Position numbers and translations under genes: made by a program | The notes under the pieces: model-generated | The model's input: the letters and a program-made list of their open reading frames with translations, nothing else | Told to the model about the DNA's origin: nothing | Databases searched by the model: none | Shown: positions 25,983 to 35,336 of the stretch, one piece after another | Layout: each line of letters starts with the position of its first letter | How positions within the stretch are numbered: position 1 is the first letter of the stretch | NCBI GenBank assembly: GCA_009789175.1 | Contig: CP046866.1 | Span: forward strand, 558,001-622,000 | Reading direction: 5' to 3' | Origin: Salinibaculum litoreum | GTDB lineage: Archaea; Halobacteriota; Halobacteria; Halobacteriales; Haloarculaceae | DNA length: 64,000 bases

Positions 25983-27357
25983 CAGTCGATCACATCGGGT
26001 TAGAGGAAGTGTCTGCTTTGGGAGGATGTGCAACAACCCGAAGCAGACAGCGAAATAGAGGAAGAGCACCTGCTTAATTTTGTCGTCAACAGCCTCGACG
26101 AAGAGCTTGCGATAGACCTCGGTGATGACGTCAAGGTCACGACAGAGACGTTGTACGAGGTCCTCGCCGGCGCCAGCGCCGGCGGGACCTCAATCAACCA
26201 CGTCTGCGAAACGACCGGCGACTCGCCACACGCCAATACCGTCCGGGGACATCTCACCGAGCAGTTTGAGCTTGACTCGGTTGAGGCAGTTGGGGACACG
26301 CTCCTGCAGCGAGATGCGCTTGCGACACTTCCAGATCGACCGGTGGAGGTCTGTGCAGACCTCCACCTCGATCCCTACTACGGCGACGAAGACGAGACAG
26401 AGGCGCTGTACTTCTCGCAGGCGAAACGAGGAACCACAACGTTTCATGCGTACGCGACGCTGTACGTACGAGTACGCAACAAACGATACACGCTGGCGGT
26501 GCGCCAGCTCGTCGCTGGCGACACCACCAGCGATGTCCTCGCTGAGTTTCTCGAACTGCTCGACGGCCTTGACCTCAGCGTCAAGGCCGTCTACCTTGAT
26601 CGTGGATTCTACAACAGCACCTGTCTCGGACTGCTGTACGCCCACAACTACGCCTATGCAATGCCGATTGTCAAGTGGGGCGAGACGATTCAAAACGAAC
26701 TCAACAGGGGCTGGAGCCGCGAGATCGAGCACGATCTCGCCGGCGAGGTAACGTTCCCTGTGTTCATCGATTGTGTGTACCAGCAAGGGCGGTACGATGA
26801 ACACGGAGTGGCGCGTCACGGCTACGCCGCTGACGCGCCGTTCATCGACACACCACGAGATGCTCGAGAGCACTACAGCAAGCGTTTCGGCATCGAGTCA
26901 AGCTACCGATTAGCCAAGCAGAGCCTCGCGTTCACCAGTTCTCAAGACGCTGGCCTGCGGCTAGTGATGTTTGTCGTGAGTCTGTTGCTGCAGAACAGCT
27001 GGCGGTATCTGCATTGGAGGTACGTGGCGGCGCCCCGCCGCGGGGGGCGCCGCCTCTGGAGATGGCCGTTCGCGGAGTTTTGTGAGATGGTGTTGCGGGC
27101 CGCTTGGACAGCGCTTGGTGTGCGTAGAGCAGTCCCAGCGAACCAGTCACTCGACGACCGGTTCTTCCGGTAGCTGTCCACCGATCCGGACAGCGGTCGT
27201 GAGTGGCGACACTGTCGCGTCGGCGGCGATCCGCCGCCGACAGCGACGGTCCATGCCGAAGATCCCGCTCACTAGCGCTTCGAAGACGCTCCACGACCAG
27301 TTCAATCTGATTCACCGCCATCAGACGAGGTTACGCGGCTGTCGATGTGATCGACTG
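25983..27357 (+). mobile_element. ISH3-family insertion sequence, copy 1 (1375 bp)
   Basis: The element is bounded by perfect 15-bp terminal inverted repeats CAGTCGATCACATCG and carries one transposase gene. It appears identical over its full length to copy 2 at 57098. The five flanking bases differ (AACAT on the left, AGGCT on the right), so there is no target duplication. On the left it cuts the trbL-like gene, and on the right it abuts a gene fragment, so DNA was lost or exchanged here. Confidence 0.93.
26028..27173 (+). CDS. ISH3-family transposase (copy 1)
   Basis: 381 residues. The N-terminal LLNFVVNSLDEE block, EVCADLHLDPYYGDEDETEA with the first acidic residues, VKAVYLDRGFY (second Asp) and RDAREHYSKRFGIESSYR (Glu of the DDE triad), together with the closing AVPANQSLDDRFFR, match haloarchaeal ISH3-type transposases. 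The enzyme cuts and joins the element's ends. It is full length and identical in translation to copy 2, so both are likely active or recently so. Confidence 0.93.
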   Translation: MQQPEADSEIEEEHLLNFVVNSLDEELAIDLGDDVKVTTETLYEVLAGASAGGTSINHVCETTGDSPHANTVRGHLTEQFELDSVEAVGDTLLQRDALATLPDRPVEVCADLHLDPYYGDEDETEALYFSQAKRGTTTFHAYATLYVRVRNKRYTLAVRQLVAGDTTSDVLAEFLELLDGLDLSVKAVYLDRGFYNSTCLGLLYAHNYAYAMPIVKWGETIQNELNRGWSREIEHDLAGEVTFPVFIDCVYQQGRYDEHGVARHGYAADAPFIDTPRDAREHYSKRFGIESSYRLAKQSLAFTSSQDAGLRLVMFVVSLLLQNSWRYLHWRYVAAPRRGGRRLWRWPFAEFCEMVLRAAWTALGVRRAVPANQSLDDRFFR

Positions 27358-27358
27358 A

Positions 27359-27688
27359 GGCTCGGTTTCCGTCCGGATCGAATCGATTGATGTCGATACC
27401 CGCCCGGCAATCGATCTCGAAGACCTTGCAGAAGGGGACAATGCAGCTGCGTACCTCGCTGACCTCCTGCTCGAAATCGAGAACGGTGATCCTCACGAAA
27501 CCTACAGCGAGGTAGTCGATGACTCGCTAGGCGCTGTACGGCAGACTCATAGTGCGAATGCGTACAACCCGCTCCGACGCGAAACCGACCTCGAAGATCC
27601 GGACGACGCTGACGCTATCGAGCATCTCGAACAGCAGGCACGGGTGCTGCTCGATACCCTACTCAGCCAAAAGGAGGGTAACGCATGA
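27359..27688 (+). pseudogene. 3' fragment of a gene preceding the YhaN-like ATPase (YhaO/Mre11-like candidate)
   Basis: An open frame of 109 codons enters from the IS end and stops at 27688, overlapping the ATG of the SMC-like gene (27685). It has no start of its own. Its composition (AIDLEDLAEGDNAAAYLADL, later EHLEQQARVLLDTLLSQ) is that of a real acidic helical C-terminus. Because YhaN-type ATPases are normally preceded by a YhaO/Mre11-like phosphoesterase, this is probably the tail of one. The catalytic domain is absent, so the identification rests on position. Confidence 0.6.
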
Positions 27689-30600
27689 CCAGGGACCCGA
27701 TCTGCTTCGAGGAAATCCAGATCGTCCAAGCTCCTGGGTTCGAAACTGGCGGCTTCTCTGTCGACGACCTGTGCTCCGGCATCAATGTCGTTCACGGGCC
27801 GAATGCGGCAGGAAAGACGACACTCGCTGAGTCGCTCGAATGGCTTTGCTGGCCCGAGACCGCCGACGAACGTGCATCCCTCGTGGGGCAGCTCTCACTG
27901 AATGGTGAAGCCTGGCGAGTCGAAGTCGACAATGGGTCCACGAGCTACCAGCGTGACGGCCAGGAGGCGAACGGTCCGAGCCTCCCTCCGGCCGATCAAC
28001 GCGACCGCTACCGTCTCTCCCTCCACGACCTCCTCCAGCGAGACAACAACAACGAGTCGTTCGCCGAGATAATCGAGCGAGAATCAGCTGGTGGGTACGA
28101 TCTCTCTGCAGCATACGACGAGCTCGGGTATTCGGATTCCCCGAGTCGGGCCAACAGGAACGTCGTCCAGAACGCCAAGGGAGCGATTCAGGAGTTACGT
28201 GAGGCGCGGAACGACGTTTCCGAACTACGCCAAGAGCAGACCGAACTCTCCCGCTTACGTAGTGAACTGGAGGCAGCCCGTCAAGCGCAACAGCGATCCG
28301 AGCTGCTCGAGCAGGCAATCGACTATGCACAGGCGAGAAACGAGCTGGAGCAGGCTGAATCGAGACTCGACGAGTTCCCCGATATCGTAGACCAGATCGA
28401 CGGAGACGAAATCGAGCGTGTTCGATCCCTCGAAGATGATATCGACGAGTGGACCGGCAAAAAAGACGAAGCCGAGGAAACGAAAACGGACGCTCAGAAA
28501 CGGCTTGATGAGGCCGACCTTCCTGAAGAGGGCCTGCCGACAGGCCGTATCGACCATCTGAAAGACCTTCGCGATGACCTCGATTCTGCGGAGGACCGGA
28601 AACGCGATCTCAAGGGAGATTTGGCTGACGCCCAACGACAGCGAGAAACTGCCCGAGAGGACATTCCCCTAGATGTCGATACCGAGGACCTCGTTGACCT
28701 GGAGCCCGTCACGTGGAAGACCGTCTCGAAGTTCGCCCGAGAGGCCGAAGAACTCCAGTCCGAGCGTGAAACCCGAGAGGCTGTCCAGCGACTACTGGAG
28801 GACGGGGAGCACCCTGACCCCGATCTACCCACGCTCCAGCGCGCGAGTCAGTCGCTGGAGGAGTGGCTGGCCGCGTCCGTTGCTACGGAGTCAAACGACG
28901 GTTCAGAGGCATTCCGAATCGCTGTGTTCTCGGCTGTCTCTCTCGCCTCAACGGGAATCGCGCTCGGTCTGCTGGTACATCCACTGTTGTTCTCCATCCT
29001 GGTCGTCGCCGCTGGTATCTTCTGGTATGGGCTGCGCGCTCGCTCACAGTCCCAAGACGGAGGAGGTTCACGAGAACCGCATCGCGAGTCGTTCGAGAAA
29101 ACCGGTCTGAACCCACCGACGGCGTGGACCGAAGATGAGGTCCGGTCCCGTCTGATCGGACTGTACGATGCGATCGCAGCGCACAAACTGGCCGAGCGAC
29201 GGTCCGAATGGCGCGATAGTCTGGCGACGGACTCAGACACACTTGAACAGAAAGAGCAGGATCTGGAGGAAACGCGTGCCAAACTTCAATATCAGTTGGG
29301 CGCCGCGCCAGATGCGTCCGATGTCGAACTCGCCGTGATATCCAAGCGAGTACTCGACTGGCAGGAAGCCCACGACGAAGTTGAAGGAATTCAAGAGAGC
29401 ATCGAAACCGTCGACGAGCAGATCGAGACGGCCCGCGAAGAGCTCCAATCCAAGCTCGATTCCTACGGCTACGACGCCGTCCAGAGTTCCGGCGAGGCGA
29501 CCGAGACCATCCGGAACCTCGACAGCCGCGAACAGAAACGCGAAACCGCACAGCGGGACCTCGACCAGGCTACTGAGACGATTCAGAAAGCGACCGACAA
29601 GATAGATGCGCTGGAGGACGAACGCGACGAAATCTTTGCGCATTTGAATCTCGACTCCGATGACCACGGTCAGTTGGAGGAACTCTGTGAGCAGGTCGAC
29701 GCATACGAATCGGCTGCAAAGGATGTACAAGAGGCCGAAATCAGGGCGAATACGGAGGCCGAAGAACTCGAAAGCTACCCAGAATTCGAACCGGACCTCA
29801 AGGAACAGGAGATTGCTGACCTCAGAGAGGACCTTCGTGAGGCGGAACGAACTGCCGAAGATTTCGAGGATTTGCAGTCACGGATTGCCGATATCAAGGC
29901 GGAGATTAGGCAGGCGAAGTCCGACGATCAAGTTGAAACGGCGCTTGCGGAGCGCGATAGGGCGCTAGATAATCTGAAAGACCAACTCGAGGACGACTGT
30001 GCTGCGATGGTCGGCGACGTACTGGTGGATCACGTTCAGGAGGCGACGATGGAGACGAGCCGCCCTGACGTCTTCGAGCGTGCTCGAGAAATCCTGACGA
30101 CGATCACTCGCGGCCGGTATCGGTTGGACTTCGATGAGGCCGAAGCCGAGTTCCGTGCGTTCGACGAATCCAAACAGAAGGGCCTCGCGCTCGACGAGCT
30201 TTCGAGCGGTACTCGGGTTCAGGTCCTGCTCGCCGTCCGAATTGCTTTCGTCGAACAGCAGGAACAGGGTGTTCGGATTCCACTTCTCCTCGACGAGACG
30301 CTCGCAAACACCGACGATCGCAGGGCGAAGACCATCATCGAGTCGACGATCGAACTCGCTCGGAACGGTCGGCAGGTCTTCTATTTCACCGCACAGGGCG
30401 ACGAAGTGGCGAAGTGGACTGCTGCACTGGAGAGCACGAACGGTGTCGACCACGAGATTGTCGACCTTGCGACGGTTCGCGATGTTGACGATTCGGTCCA
30501 CATTCCCGAACTGGAATCTGTCGAATCGTTCACTCCGAAAGCACCCACTCCCGACGGTCACGACCATGCCTCGTATGGGGACGAACTCGCGGTGGACTCG

Positions 30601-31161
30601 TTCAATCCGCATCGAGGCGTCGGGACAGCGCACCTGTGGTACGTGGTCGACGATGTCGAAACCCTCCATCAACTCCTGGAGCTCGGAATCGAGCACTGGG
30701 GACAGCTGAACAACCTGCTCCAGTGGGGCAACGGAGACCTTTCCTCCGTTGGTTCCGACCAGATAACGATAGTAGAGGAGAACGCTGCGGCGCTGAGCGA
30801 GTTCGTCGACGCTTGGAAGGTTGGTCGTGGCGAGCCCGTTGATCGAGAGGTTCTCGAAGCCTCTGGCGCTGTGAGCGGTAACTTCATTGACGAGGTCACT
30901 GCCCTTGCCGAATCGGTCAATGGGGATGGAAGACAGATCGTCGAAGCTCTGCACAATGGCGAGGTAAACCGTTTCCGTAGCGGGAAAGCGGACAAGCTGG
31001 AAACGTACCTCGAAGAGAACGGGTACATCGAACCTCGTGATACGCTGGACCAGGGCCAGATCCGTGCTCGCGTCATTGAGCGCTACGTCGACGAAGGCGT
31101 CTCTCGTGACGAGGCCAAAGACAGGACTGACGAACTGCTTTCACGCTTGGGTGAGAGCTGA
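27685..31161 (+). CDS. YhaN/Rad50-like SMC-type ATPase with membrane-like hairpin
   Basis: 1158 residues. Walker A GPNAAGKTT (38-46) opens the ABC head. Long coiled coils (about 160-370 and 470-790) are interrupted by two adjacent hydrophobic helices (about 412-449), a feature of bacterial YhaN. The head closes with the signature LDELSSGTRVQVLLA and Walker B IPLLLDETLANTDD. About 220 further residues carry helix-hairpin-helix-like repeats. Such proteins work with a phosphoesterase subunit on DNA ends. Here the probable partner gene is truncated by the IS, so the ATPase may be orphaned. The gene itself is intact. Confidence 0.85.
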   Translation: MTRDPICFEEIQIVQAPGFETGGFSVDDLCSGINVVHGPNAAGKTTLAESLEWLCWPETADERASLVGQLSLNGEAWRVEVDNGSTSYQRDGQEANGPSLPPADQRDRYRLSLHDLLQRDNNNESFAEIIERESAGGYDLSAAYDELGYSDSPSRANRNVVQNAKGAIQELREARNDVSELRQEQTELSRLRSELEAARQAQQRSELLEQAIDYAQARNELEQAESRLDEFPDIVDQIDGDEIERVRSLEDDIDEWTGKKDEAEETKTDAQKRLDEADLPEEGLPTGRIDHLKDLRDDLDSAEDRKRDLKGDLADAQRQRETAREDIPLDVDTEDLVDLEPVTWKTVSKFAREAEELQSERETREAVQRLLEDGEHPDPDLPTLQRASQSLEEWLAASVATESNDGSEAFRIAVFSAVSLASTGIALGLLVHPLLFSILVVAAGIFWYGLRARSQSQDGGGSREPHRESFEKTGLNPPTAWTEDEVRSRLIGLYDAIAAHKLAERRSEWRDSLATDSDTLEQKEQDLEETRAKLQYQLGAAPDASDVELAVISKRVLDWQEAHDEVEGIQESIETVDEQIETAREELQSKLDSYGYDAVQSSGEATETIRNLDSREQKRETAQRDLDQATETIQKATDKIDALEDERDEIFAHLNLDSDDHGQLEELCEQVDAYESAAKDVQEAEIRANTEAEELESYPEFEPDLKEQEIADLREDLREAERTAEDFEDLQSRIADIKAEIRQAKSDDQVETALAERDRALDNLKDQLEDDCAAMVGDVLVDHVQEATMETSRPDVFERAREILTTITRGRYRLDFDEAEAEFRAFDESKQKGLALDELSSGTRVQVLLAVRIAFVEQQEQGVRIPLLLDETLANTDDRRAKTIIESTIELARNGRQVFYFTAQGDEVAKWTAALESTNGVDHEIVDLATVRDVDDSVHIPELESVESFTPKAPTPDGHDHASYGDELAVDSFNPHRGVGTAHLWYVVDDVETLHQLLELGIEHWGQLNNLLQWGNGDLSSVGSDQITIVEENAAALSEFVDAWKVGRGEPVDREVLEASGAVSGNFIDEVTALAESVNGDGRQIVEALHNGEVNRFRSGKADKLETYLEENGYIEPRDTLDQGQIRARVIERYVDEGVSRDEAKDRTDELLSRLGES

Positions 31162-31326
31162 TTCTCTCTGGCTGCTCTCAGACTTCGTGGCCTGCTAGCG
31201 ACTGATTCTGGGATTTATCATACCCAAGGGGATGAGGAGAATCAGAGAGGGAGCGACGAAAACACATCCTGATAGCGAATCGGTGTGTCTCGAACGCATA
31301 CTCCAGTTCCTCCTCGGAGAACAACG

Positions 31327-32859
31327 ATGTCCAGTACTGTTGCCCCTGACCTGCAGGATCGTGTCCAGACCATCAGCGACGCATTTGCGGCGTTCGACGA
31401 ATCCCGAGTCGTCGGCGGAAGTGGCCCGACGTTCGTCCTTGACCAGCGCGATATCGAGGACCAACTGGAACGGATGTGCGCCTACCGAGTCCCGATGGAC
31501 GAGGCTGTTCGAACCGTCGTTCGGAAGGCCTGCACCGATGCCGACCTCGACCGAGACGATCTCACCGACGACCTCGCCAAACTGGCTGACTACGGCGGAC
31601 GTCCCCAGAAGGCCACTCGGACGATGCTCAACAGCATCGATGAGGCTGACAAGTGGGTCGACGTCGTCGCCGAAGTCGTCGAACTGTGGGAGCCCCGGAG
31701 CGAAAAGATAGCCCAGGTCGGACTGCTGGGCGACGAGTCCGGCCGACTCAAGTTCGTCGCGTGGGCCAGTGCCGACCTGCCCGAACTCGAAGAGGGGAGT
31801 ACCTACAAATTCGAGAGTGTCGTCACCGACGAGTACCAAGGCCGGTTCTCGGTGAGCTGCAATTCCGCCACCTCGATCAGCGAGACAGACCAGTCCGTCG
31901 AGGTCAGCGACGGCACGATCGAAGTCATCGGGAGCATCGTCGATGTCCAGGAGGGTTCGGGCCTCATCAAGCGTTGTGGACAGGATGACTGCACTCGAGT
32001 TCTCCGGAACGGCCGGTGTGCCGAACACGGACAGCGGGACGGCGACTTCGACCTCCGAATCAAGGCGATCCTCGACGACGGTGAGCGGTCGGTCAGCGTG
32101 CTGTTCAACGAGGAAGCGACGGAAGCGGTCTCCGGCATCTCGTTGGACGATGCGACGACCATGGCGATGGACGCACTCTCGACCGATGTCGTCGCTGACG
32201 AGATCAGTGAGCAACTCCTGGGTCGCCGGTTCCGACTCACCGGCAGCGTCTTCGGGACGTACTTCCTCGTCGACGAGGCTGAAGAGACCGACGCTGTGTC
32301 AGCCGGTTTGGATGCAGATGCAGTCGCACCCGCGCTCACCCAGCGCCAGCCAGCGACGCGGCTGTTCGCTGAGGAGCTCAACGCGACTACGCACACGTTC
32401 CAAGAATCCGACGAAGAGCGCGCTCCTGTGTACGGCCTGACGCCAACTGGGATCGGCATCAACCGGGTGTTCGTCGTCGGGACGCTTACTGAGACAGCTG
32501 ACGTCGGTAACGATTCGGAGTACTGGCAGGGGAAGGTGTTCGCAGCTAGCTCTCCCGTCTACGTCTACGCCGGCCAGTACCAGCCTGAAGCGATGGCAGC
32601 GCTCCGAGCTGCGGAGACGCCCACCTACGTCGCAATCGTCGGCAAGCTTCGGACCTACGAGTCGGGAGATCGGGTCAACGTCGCCATCGAGCCTGAGTCG
32701 ATCACCGAGGTTGATGAGTCTACTCGGGAAGCGTGGGTTGCCGAGACAGCCAACCAGTCCCGTGAGCGTATTGATGCATTTGAGACTAAGGAGGCACCCT
32801 TTGTTGACCGTTCTCTGGAGCACTACGACGATGATATAATTGAGAATATTGCTTTTTGA
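31327..32859 (+). CDS. rpa: replication protein A, OB-fold single-stranded DNA-binding protein
   Basis: 510 residues matching haloarchaeal RPA. There is an N-terminal helical region (about 1-100), and an OB-fold from about 115 (KWVDVVAEVVELWEP, then IAQVGLLGDESGRLKFVAWA). A second OB has the zinc site RCGQDDCTRVLRNGRCAEHG (about 217-236). A C-terminal OB-like region (INRVFVVGTLTETADVGND) is followed by a helical tail. It coats single-stranded DNA in replication and repair. ATG 31327 was chosen over a GTG at 31285 because the family starts close to the helical region. It follows the SMC-like gene by 165 bases and may be expressed with it. Confidence 0.85.
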   Translation: MSSTVAPDLQDRVQTISDAFAAFDESRVVGGSGPTFVLDQRDIEDQLERMCAYRVPMDEAVRTVVRKACTDADLDRDDLTDDLAKLADYGGRPQKATRTMLNSIDEADKWVDVVAEVVELWEPRSEKIAQVGLLGDESGRLKFVAWASADLPELEEGSTYKFESVVTDEYQGRFSVSCNSATSISETDQSVEVSDGTIEVIGSIVDVQEGSGLIKRCGQDDCTRVLRNGRCAEHGQRDGDFDLRIKAILDDGERSVSVLFNEEATEAVSGISLDDATTMAMDALSTDVVADEISEQLLGRRFRLTGSVFGTYFLVDEAEETDAVSAGLDADAVAPALTQRQPATRLFAEELNATTHTFQESDEERAPVYGLTPTGIGINRVFVVGTLTETADVGNDSEYWQGKVFAASSPVYVYAGQYQPEAMAALRAAETPTYVAIVGKLRTYESGDRVNVAIEPESITEVDESTREAWVAETANQSRERIDAFETKEAPFVDRSLEHYDDDIIENIAF

Positions 32860-32973
32860 CGCTTTAGCTAGTAACCGTTCCTCTCGGGCTTAGAATTACA
32901 GATTCCCCGAATTTGGGTATATATGAATTCTGATAATCTTGCCTCCTCGGTGTTTTTACCGACTCACTTGAAC

Positions 32974-33942
32974 TCATCGACGACGGTTTCGCTGTAGGGA
33001 TTCCTCTGCTTCCTCAAGTCCATCCTGTACATCTTCTTCTGTGACTTGTCGTTGAGAGCTTGTCTTTGATCTACTTCCTGAACCTGATAAAGAAGCAAGC
33101 AACGTGAATATTACCACAACTAAAGCGACAGCTCCACCTACAAGGGTAGAGAAAATATTGAACCCAGGAATCGAGGGTTTGCTGCCCGAATTTCCTTTTC
33201 CATCTTTACCTGCTGCCCCCACACCCTCTTCTGTCGGATTTGCGGGGTTAGACTCTGTCTTTTCGCTTGCTGTCACTTCAATATCATCCCACCATACAAT
33301 ATCCACACCCGCATCGAGTCGGAGGTGCGAGAAATCGGACTCAGCGGGATGGTGCGGCTTGCTGATGGTCCCTCGAGAGTCGCCATTTATCGTGTAGGTG
33401 AGTTCAACCGTTTCTCCCGACCGATCGTACTCTACGACGAGTTCGTTCCACGTTCGCTCGGCGTACTCACCGAGCGGTTCCGACCCAGGGCCACGTACAG
33501 TTCCGTCCGTTCTGAGTTCGACGAGTGACACCGACTCCGATTCCCCTGTGTGGAGCGACAGTCCAGCTCTCCTCGACGTACAGCCGTCCTGTCCTCGGTC
33601 GGTCGGGAACACATACACTTGGAAACGCGCCCAAGCGCGCCCCTGAAGATCCAGTACATGACTTGCGCCAACCGAGGAACACGAGTCGTCACTCCCGAAC
33701 ATCCCGAAGATTTTCGATCCTGCTACCGAGTTGCCTCCATCGGGTACGACGACCATTGCGACTCCTGTTCCCGATTTCGTCCAGTCGGATGGCCGAGTCC
33801 GCTCGGGAGCGTTCTCAAAGCTCTCCTGGAGAATCCGTTCCGTTCCCTGCGTTGCACTGCCGATGTTCGATGCTGATCCGAGTGCTATTACGGACGAGGA
33901 GGCGACTGCCAGCAGTCGCCGGCGGCTAGTCCTGTCGGCCAT
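32974..33942 (-). CDS. Tat-exported protein with jelly-roll domain and C-terminal membrane anchor
   Basis: 322 residues. A twin-arginine signal RRRLLAVASSSVIALGSA (about 6-23) sends it through the Tat system. Residues about 35-225 form a strand-rich domain with ILQESFENAP at the start and WWDDIEVTA at the end, the pattern of concanavalin/laminin-G-like sugar-binding folds. A Gly/Ser-rich linker, one transmembrane helix (about 263-287) and a basic, acidic-ended cytoplasmic tail follow. It is the last gene of the minus-strand HORMA/TRIP13 run, 67 bases after the preceding gene, and could be that locus's surface component or an independent gene. Confidence 0.7.
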   Translation of the reverse strand: MADRTSRRRLLAVASSSVIALGSASNIGSATQGTERILQESFENAPERTRPSDWTKSGTGVAMVVVPDGGNSVAGSKIFGMFGSDDSCSSVGASHVLDLQGRAWARFQVYVFPTDRGQDGCTSRRAGLSLHTGESESVSLVELRTDGTVRGPGSEPLGEYAERTWNELVVEYDRSGETVELTYTINGDSRGTISKPHHPAESDFSHLRLDAGVDIVWWDDIEVTASEKTESNPANPTEEGVGAAGKDGKGNSGSKPSIPGFNIFSTLVGGAVALVVVIFTLLASLSGSGSRSKTSSQRQVTEEDVQDGLEEAEESLQRNRRR

Positions 33943-34009
33943 CGTTTGTGTGGATTCCAGTCGCGGATAGCGCGTGTCTCATCATCTCGTGGTTTTCAGA
34001 GCCGCCCTG

Positions 34010-34486
34010 CTACCGCAGGTGGCTGATGTCGACGTTGACACCGGGGCCACCGAACGAATCGACGCCGAAACCGTCGCCGTCTGGCGTGTTGAAGACGTTT
34101 TGGCCGTCGATGACTGGGAGGATGAACGCCTTGTAACCGTCGTTGGTTCCGTAGTACGCGACCTCCTCTTGGACCGTCTCACGTGAGGGCGATGTAAGCT
34201 CGTAAAATCCGTTAGTATACGAGATGTCGAGTACCCACTCGTCGACGATGCGATTCTGCTGATCAACAATTACGAACCACACTTCGTCAAGCCGCTCCTG
34301 GTCGAGCCCCATCTCAAAGATGGTCTCCAAGACATCGCGGTTGTTCTCAAGGAAGTCATGTTTGACACCTGATTCCAGCCGGATCAACGAATACAGCTGT
34401 GCAATCTGGTTCTGTACCAGGGTCTTCGAGTGGGCTTTCGTCGTTTGCTGGGTGTTCGTTCCAGTGTTACTGAGGTTACGTGTCAT
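34010..34486 (-). CDS. possible third HORMA-like protein
   Basis: 158 residues, unrecognised in detail. After a Thr/Gln-rich start there is a long helix (VQNQIAQLYSLIRLESG), another (DVLETIFEMGLDQERL), then strands (VWFVIVDQQNRIVDEWVLDI) and a Gly/Asp-rich tail (PDGDGFGVDSFGGPGVNVD). The order of helix, strands and flexible C-terminus resembles HORMA proteins but is less convincing than in its two neighbours. Its ATG overlaps the stop of the 34483 gene by 4 bases, so it belongs to the same operon. An unrelated small partner is equally possible. Confidence 0.5.
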   Translation of the reverse strand: MTRNLSNTGTNTQQTTKAHSKTLVQNQIAQLYSLIRLESGVKHDFLENNRDVLETIFEMGLDQERLDEVWFVIVDQQNRIVDEWVLDISYTNGFYELTSPSRETVQEEVAYYGTNDGYKAFILPVIDGQNVFNTPDGDGFGVDSFGGPGVNVDISHLR

Positions 34487-34986
34487 AGAATGTGTTCATA
34501 CCGGGTGAGGTCGCACTGTCGGGCGGCGTCAATGTCCCATGTGGCCATGGTCGACGGGGCAGTCCGTGGCGTCGTTTCCACCCATCCGTCGATGGAGGGA
34601 GGTGATCGTCCGAGATCGTTTTCGTTTACGGTGCCGAGGAGAATCCGGTAGTCAGCAGTCGACGAGAGTGAGTCAAGAGTCTGAAACTCCGCCGCGAGTT
34701 CCTTGTGATATTGTTCGAAGTCCGCTACATGTCGTCGTTTCTTAGCGCTGTCACGGTCGTCCGAGGAAGTCCGCTCGAACGCGGCATCAAACCACTCAAT
34801 TGCGATGTCGTCGGCTTCCGGACCAAAGACTTCGACCCACACCGCCTGCAGATAATGCGAAGTAAGGTGCGTGTAAACCGCCGTTTCGTGAGTATCTCGC
34901 AGGTTCGCGAAGCGGTTGGTGTCCAAGCTACGATTCGCGAGATAATTGTGTACGGCGGTGACAGTGGAATTAGTGACGTAACTCAT
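34483..34986 (-). CDS. HORMA-like protein B (paralogue of the 35337 gene)
   Basis: About 167 residues. It is clearly paralogous to the 35337 protein: both have F-x-QY-x-K-[DE] (FEQYHKELAAEFQTLD against FNQYRKDVMEQLQDLD), DYRIL, ENDLG and a closing DGW. The fold order (N-terminal helix, helix pair, VWVEVFG strand, later strands, flexible tail after DGW) fits bacterial HORMA proteins, whose C-terminal belt closes on partner peptides and is opened by TRIP13. The start is probably ATG 34986. The frame is open to 35034, which would add 16 hydrophobic residues. It lies in the same operon as the TRIP13-like ATPase. Confidence 0.58.
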   Translation of the reverse strand: MSYVTNSTVTAVHNYLANRSLDTNRFANLRDTHETAVYTHLTSHYLQAVWVEVFGPEADDIAIEWFDAAFERTSSDDRDSAKKRRHVADFEQYHKELAAEFQTLDSLSSTADYRILLGTVNENDLGRSPPSIDGWVETTPRTAPSTMATWDIDAARQCDLTRYEHIL

Positions 34987-35040
34987 CGTCTTTAGATTCG
35001 CGGGCAACCTCACCGAGAGACAATACCACGACATCCTCGC

Positions 35041-35322
35041 TTACGATGTCTCCTCGGTTTCTGGTGCCCCACCACCCCCTTCACTGCTACTTCCGGTCAC
35101 CCGATCGTCGATCTCGCCGAGATCCATGACGCCGCCTTCGCGGGTCATCCGGTCGGCGTCCGCGAGGTTTTGGATGGTCGGTGGGCTCTCGGTGTATTCG
35201 TAGCCGAGTTGCTCGATTGCGTCAACGACTTCGTCGCCCTTTTGGTACACATCGTTGGGATGTGCGCCGTCGATTTCGACTTCGTGCTCGTCGCCGTCGA
35301 TGGTGAATTTGACTATTGGCAT
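35041..35322 (-). CDS. small beta-grasp-like protein with disordered tail
   Basis: About 93 residues. Residues 1-45 (VKFTIDGDEHEVEIDGAHPN, then a helix DVYQKGDEVVDAIEQLGY) could form a small beta-grasp-like domain, and the rest is Gly/Glu-rich and unstructured. It sits between the two HORMA-like genes with short gaps. In bacterial systems HORMA proteins bind short peptides in partner proteins, and a flexible tail like this is a plausible carrier, but no closure motif can be identified. The start is taken at 35322, and an in-frame start at 35349 would overlap the upstream gene. Confidence 0.5.
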   Translation of the reverse strand: MPIVKFTIDGDEHEVEIDGAHPNDVYQKGDEVVDAIEQLGYEYTESPPTIQNLADADRMTREGGVMDLGEIDDRVTGSSSEGGGGAPETEETS

Positions 35323-35336
35323 TACGTGGGGCCTCC

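Noticed and set aside
29965-30954. 329-codon minus-strand frame opposite the SMC-like gene
   Set aside because: It is antisense to the conserved ATPase head (signature and Walker B). Its residues show no domain, and no promoter is visible.
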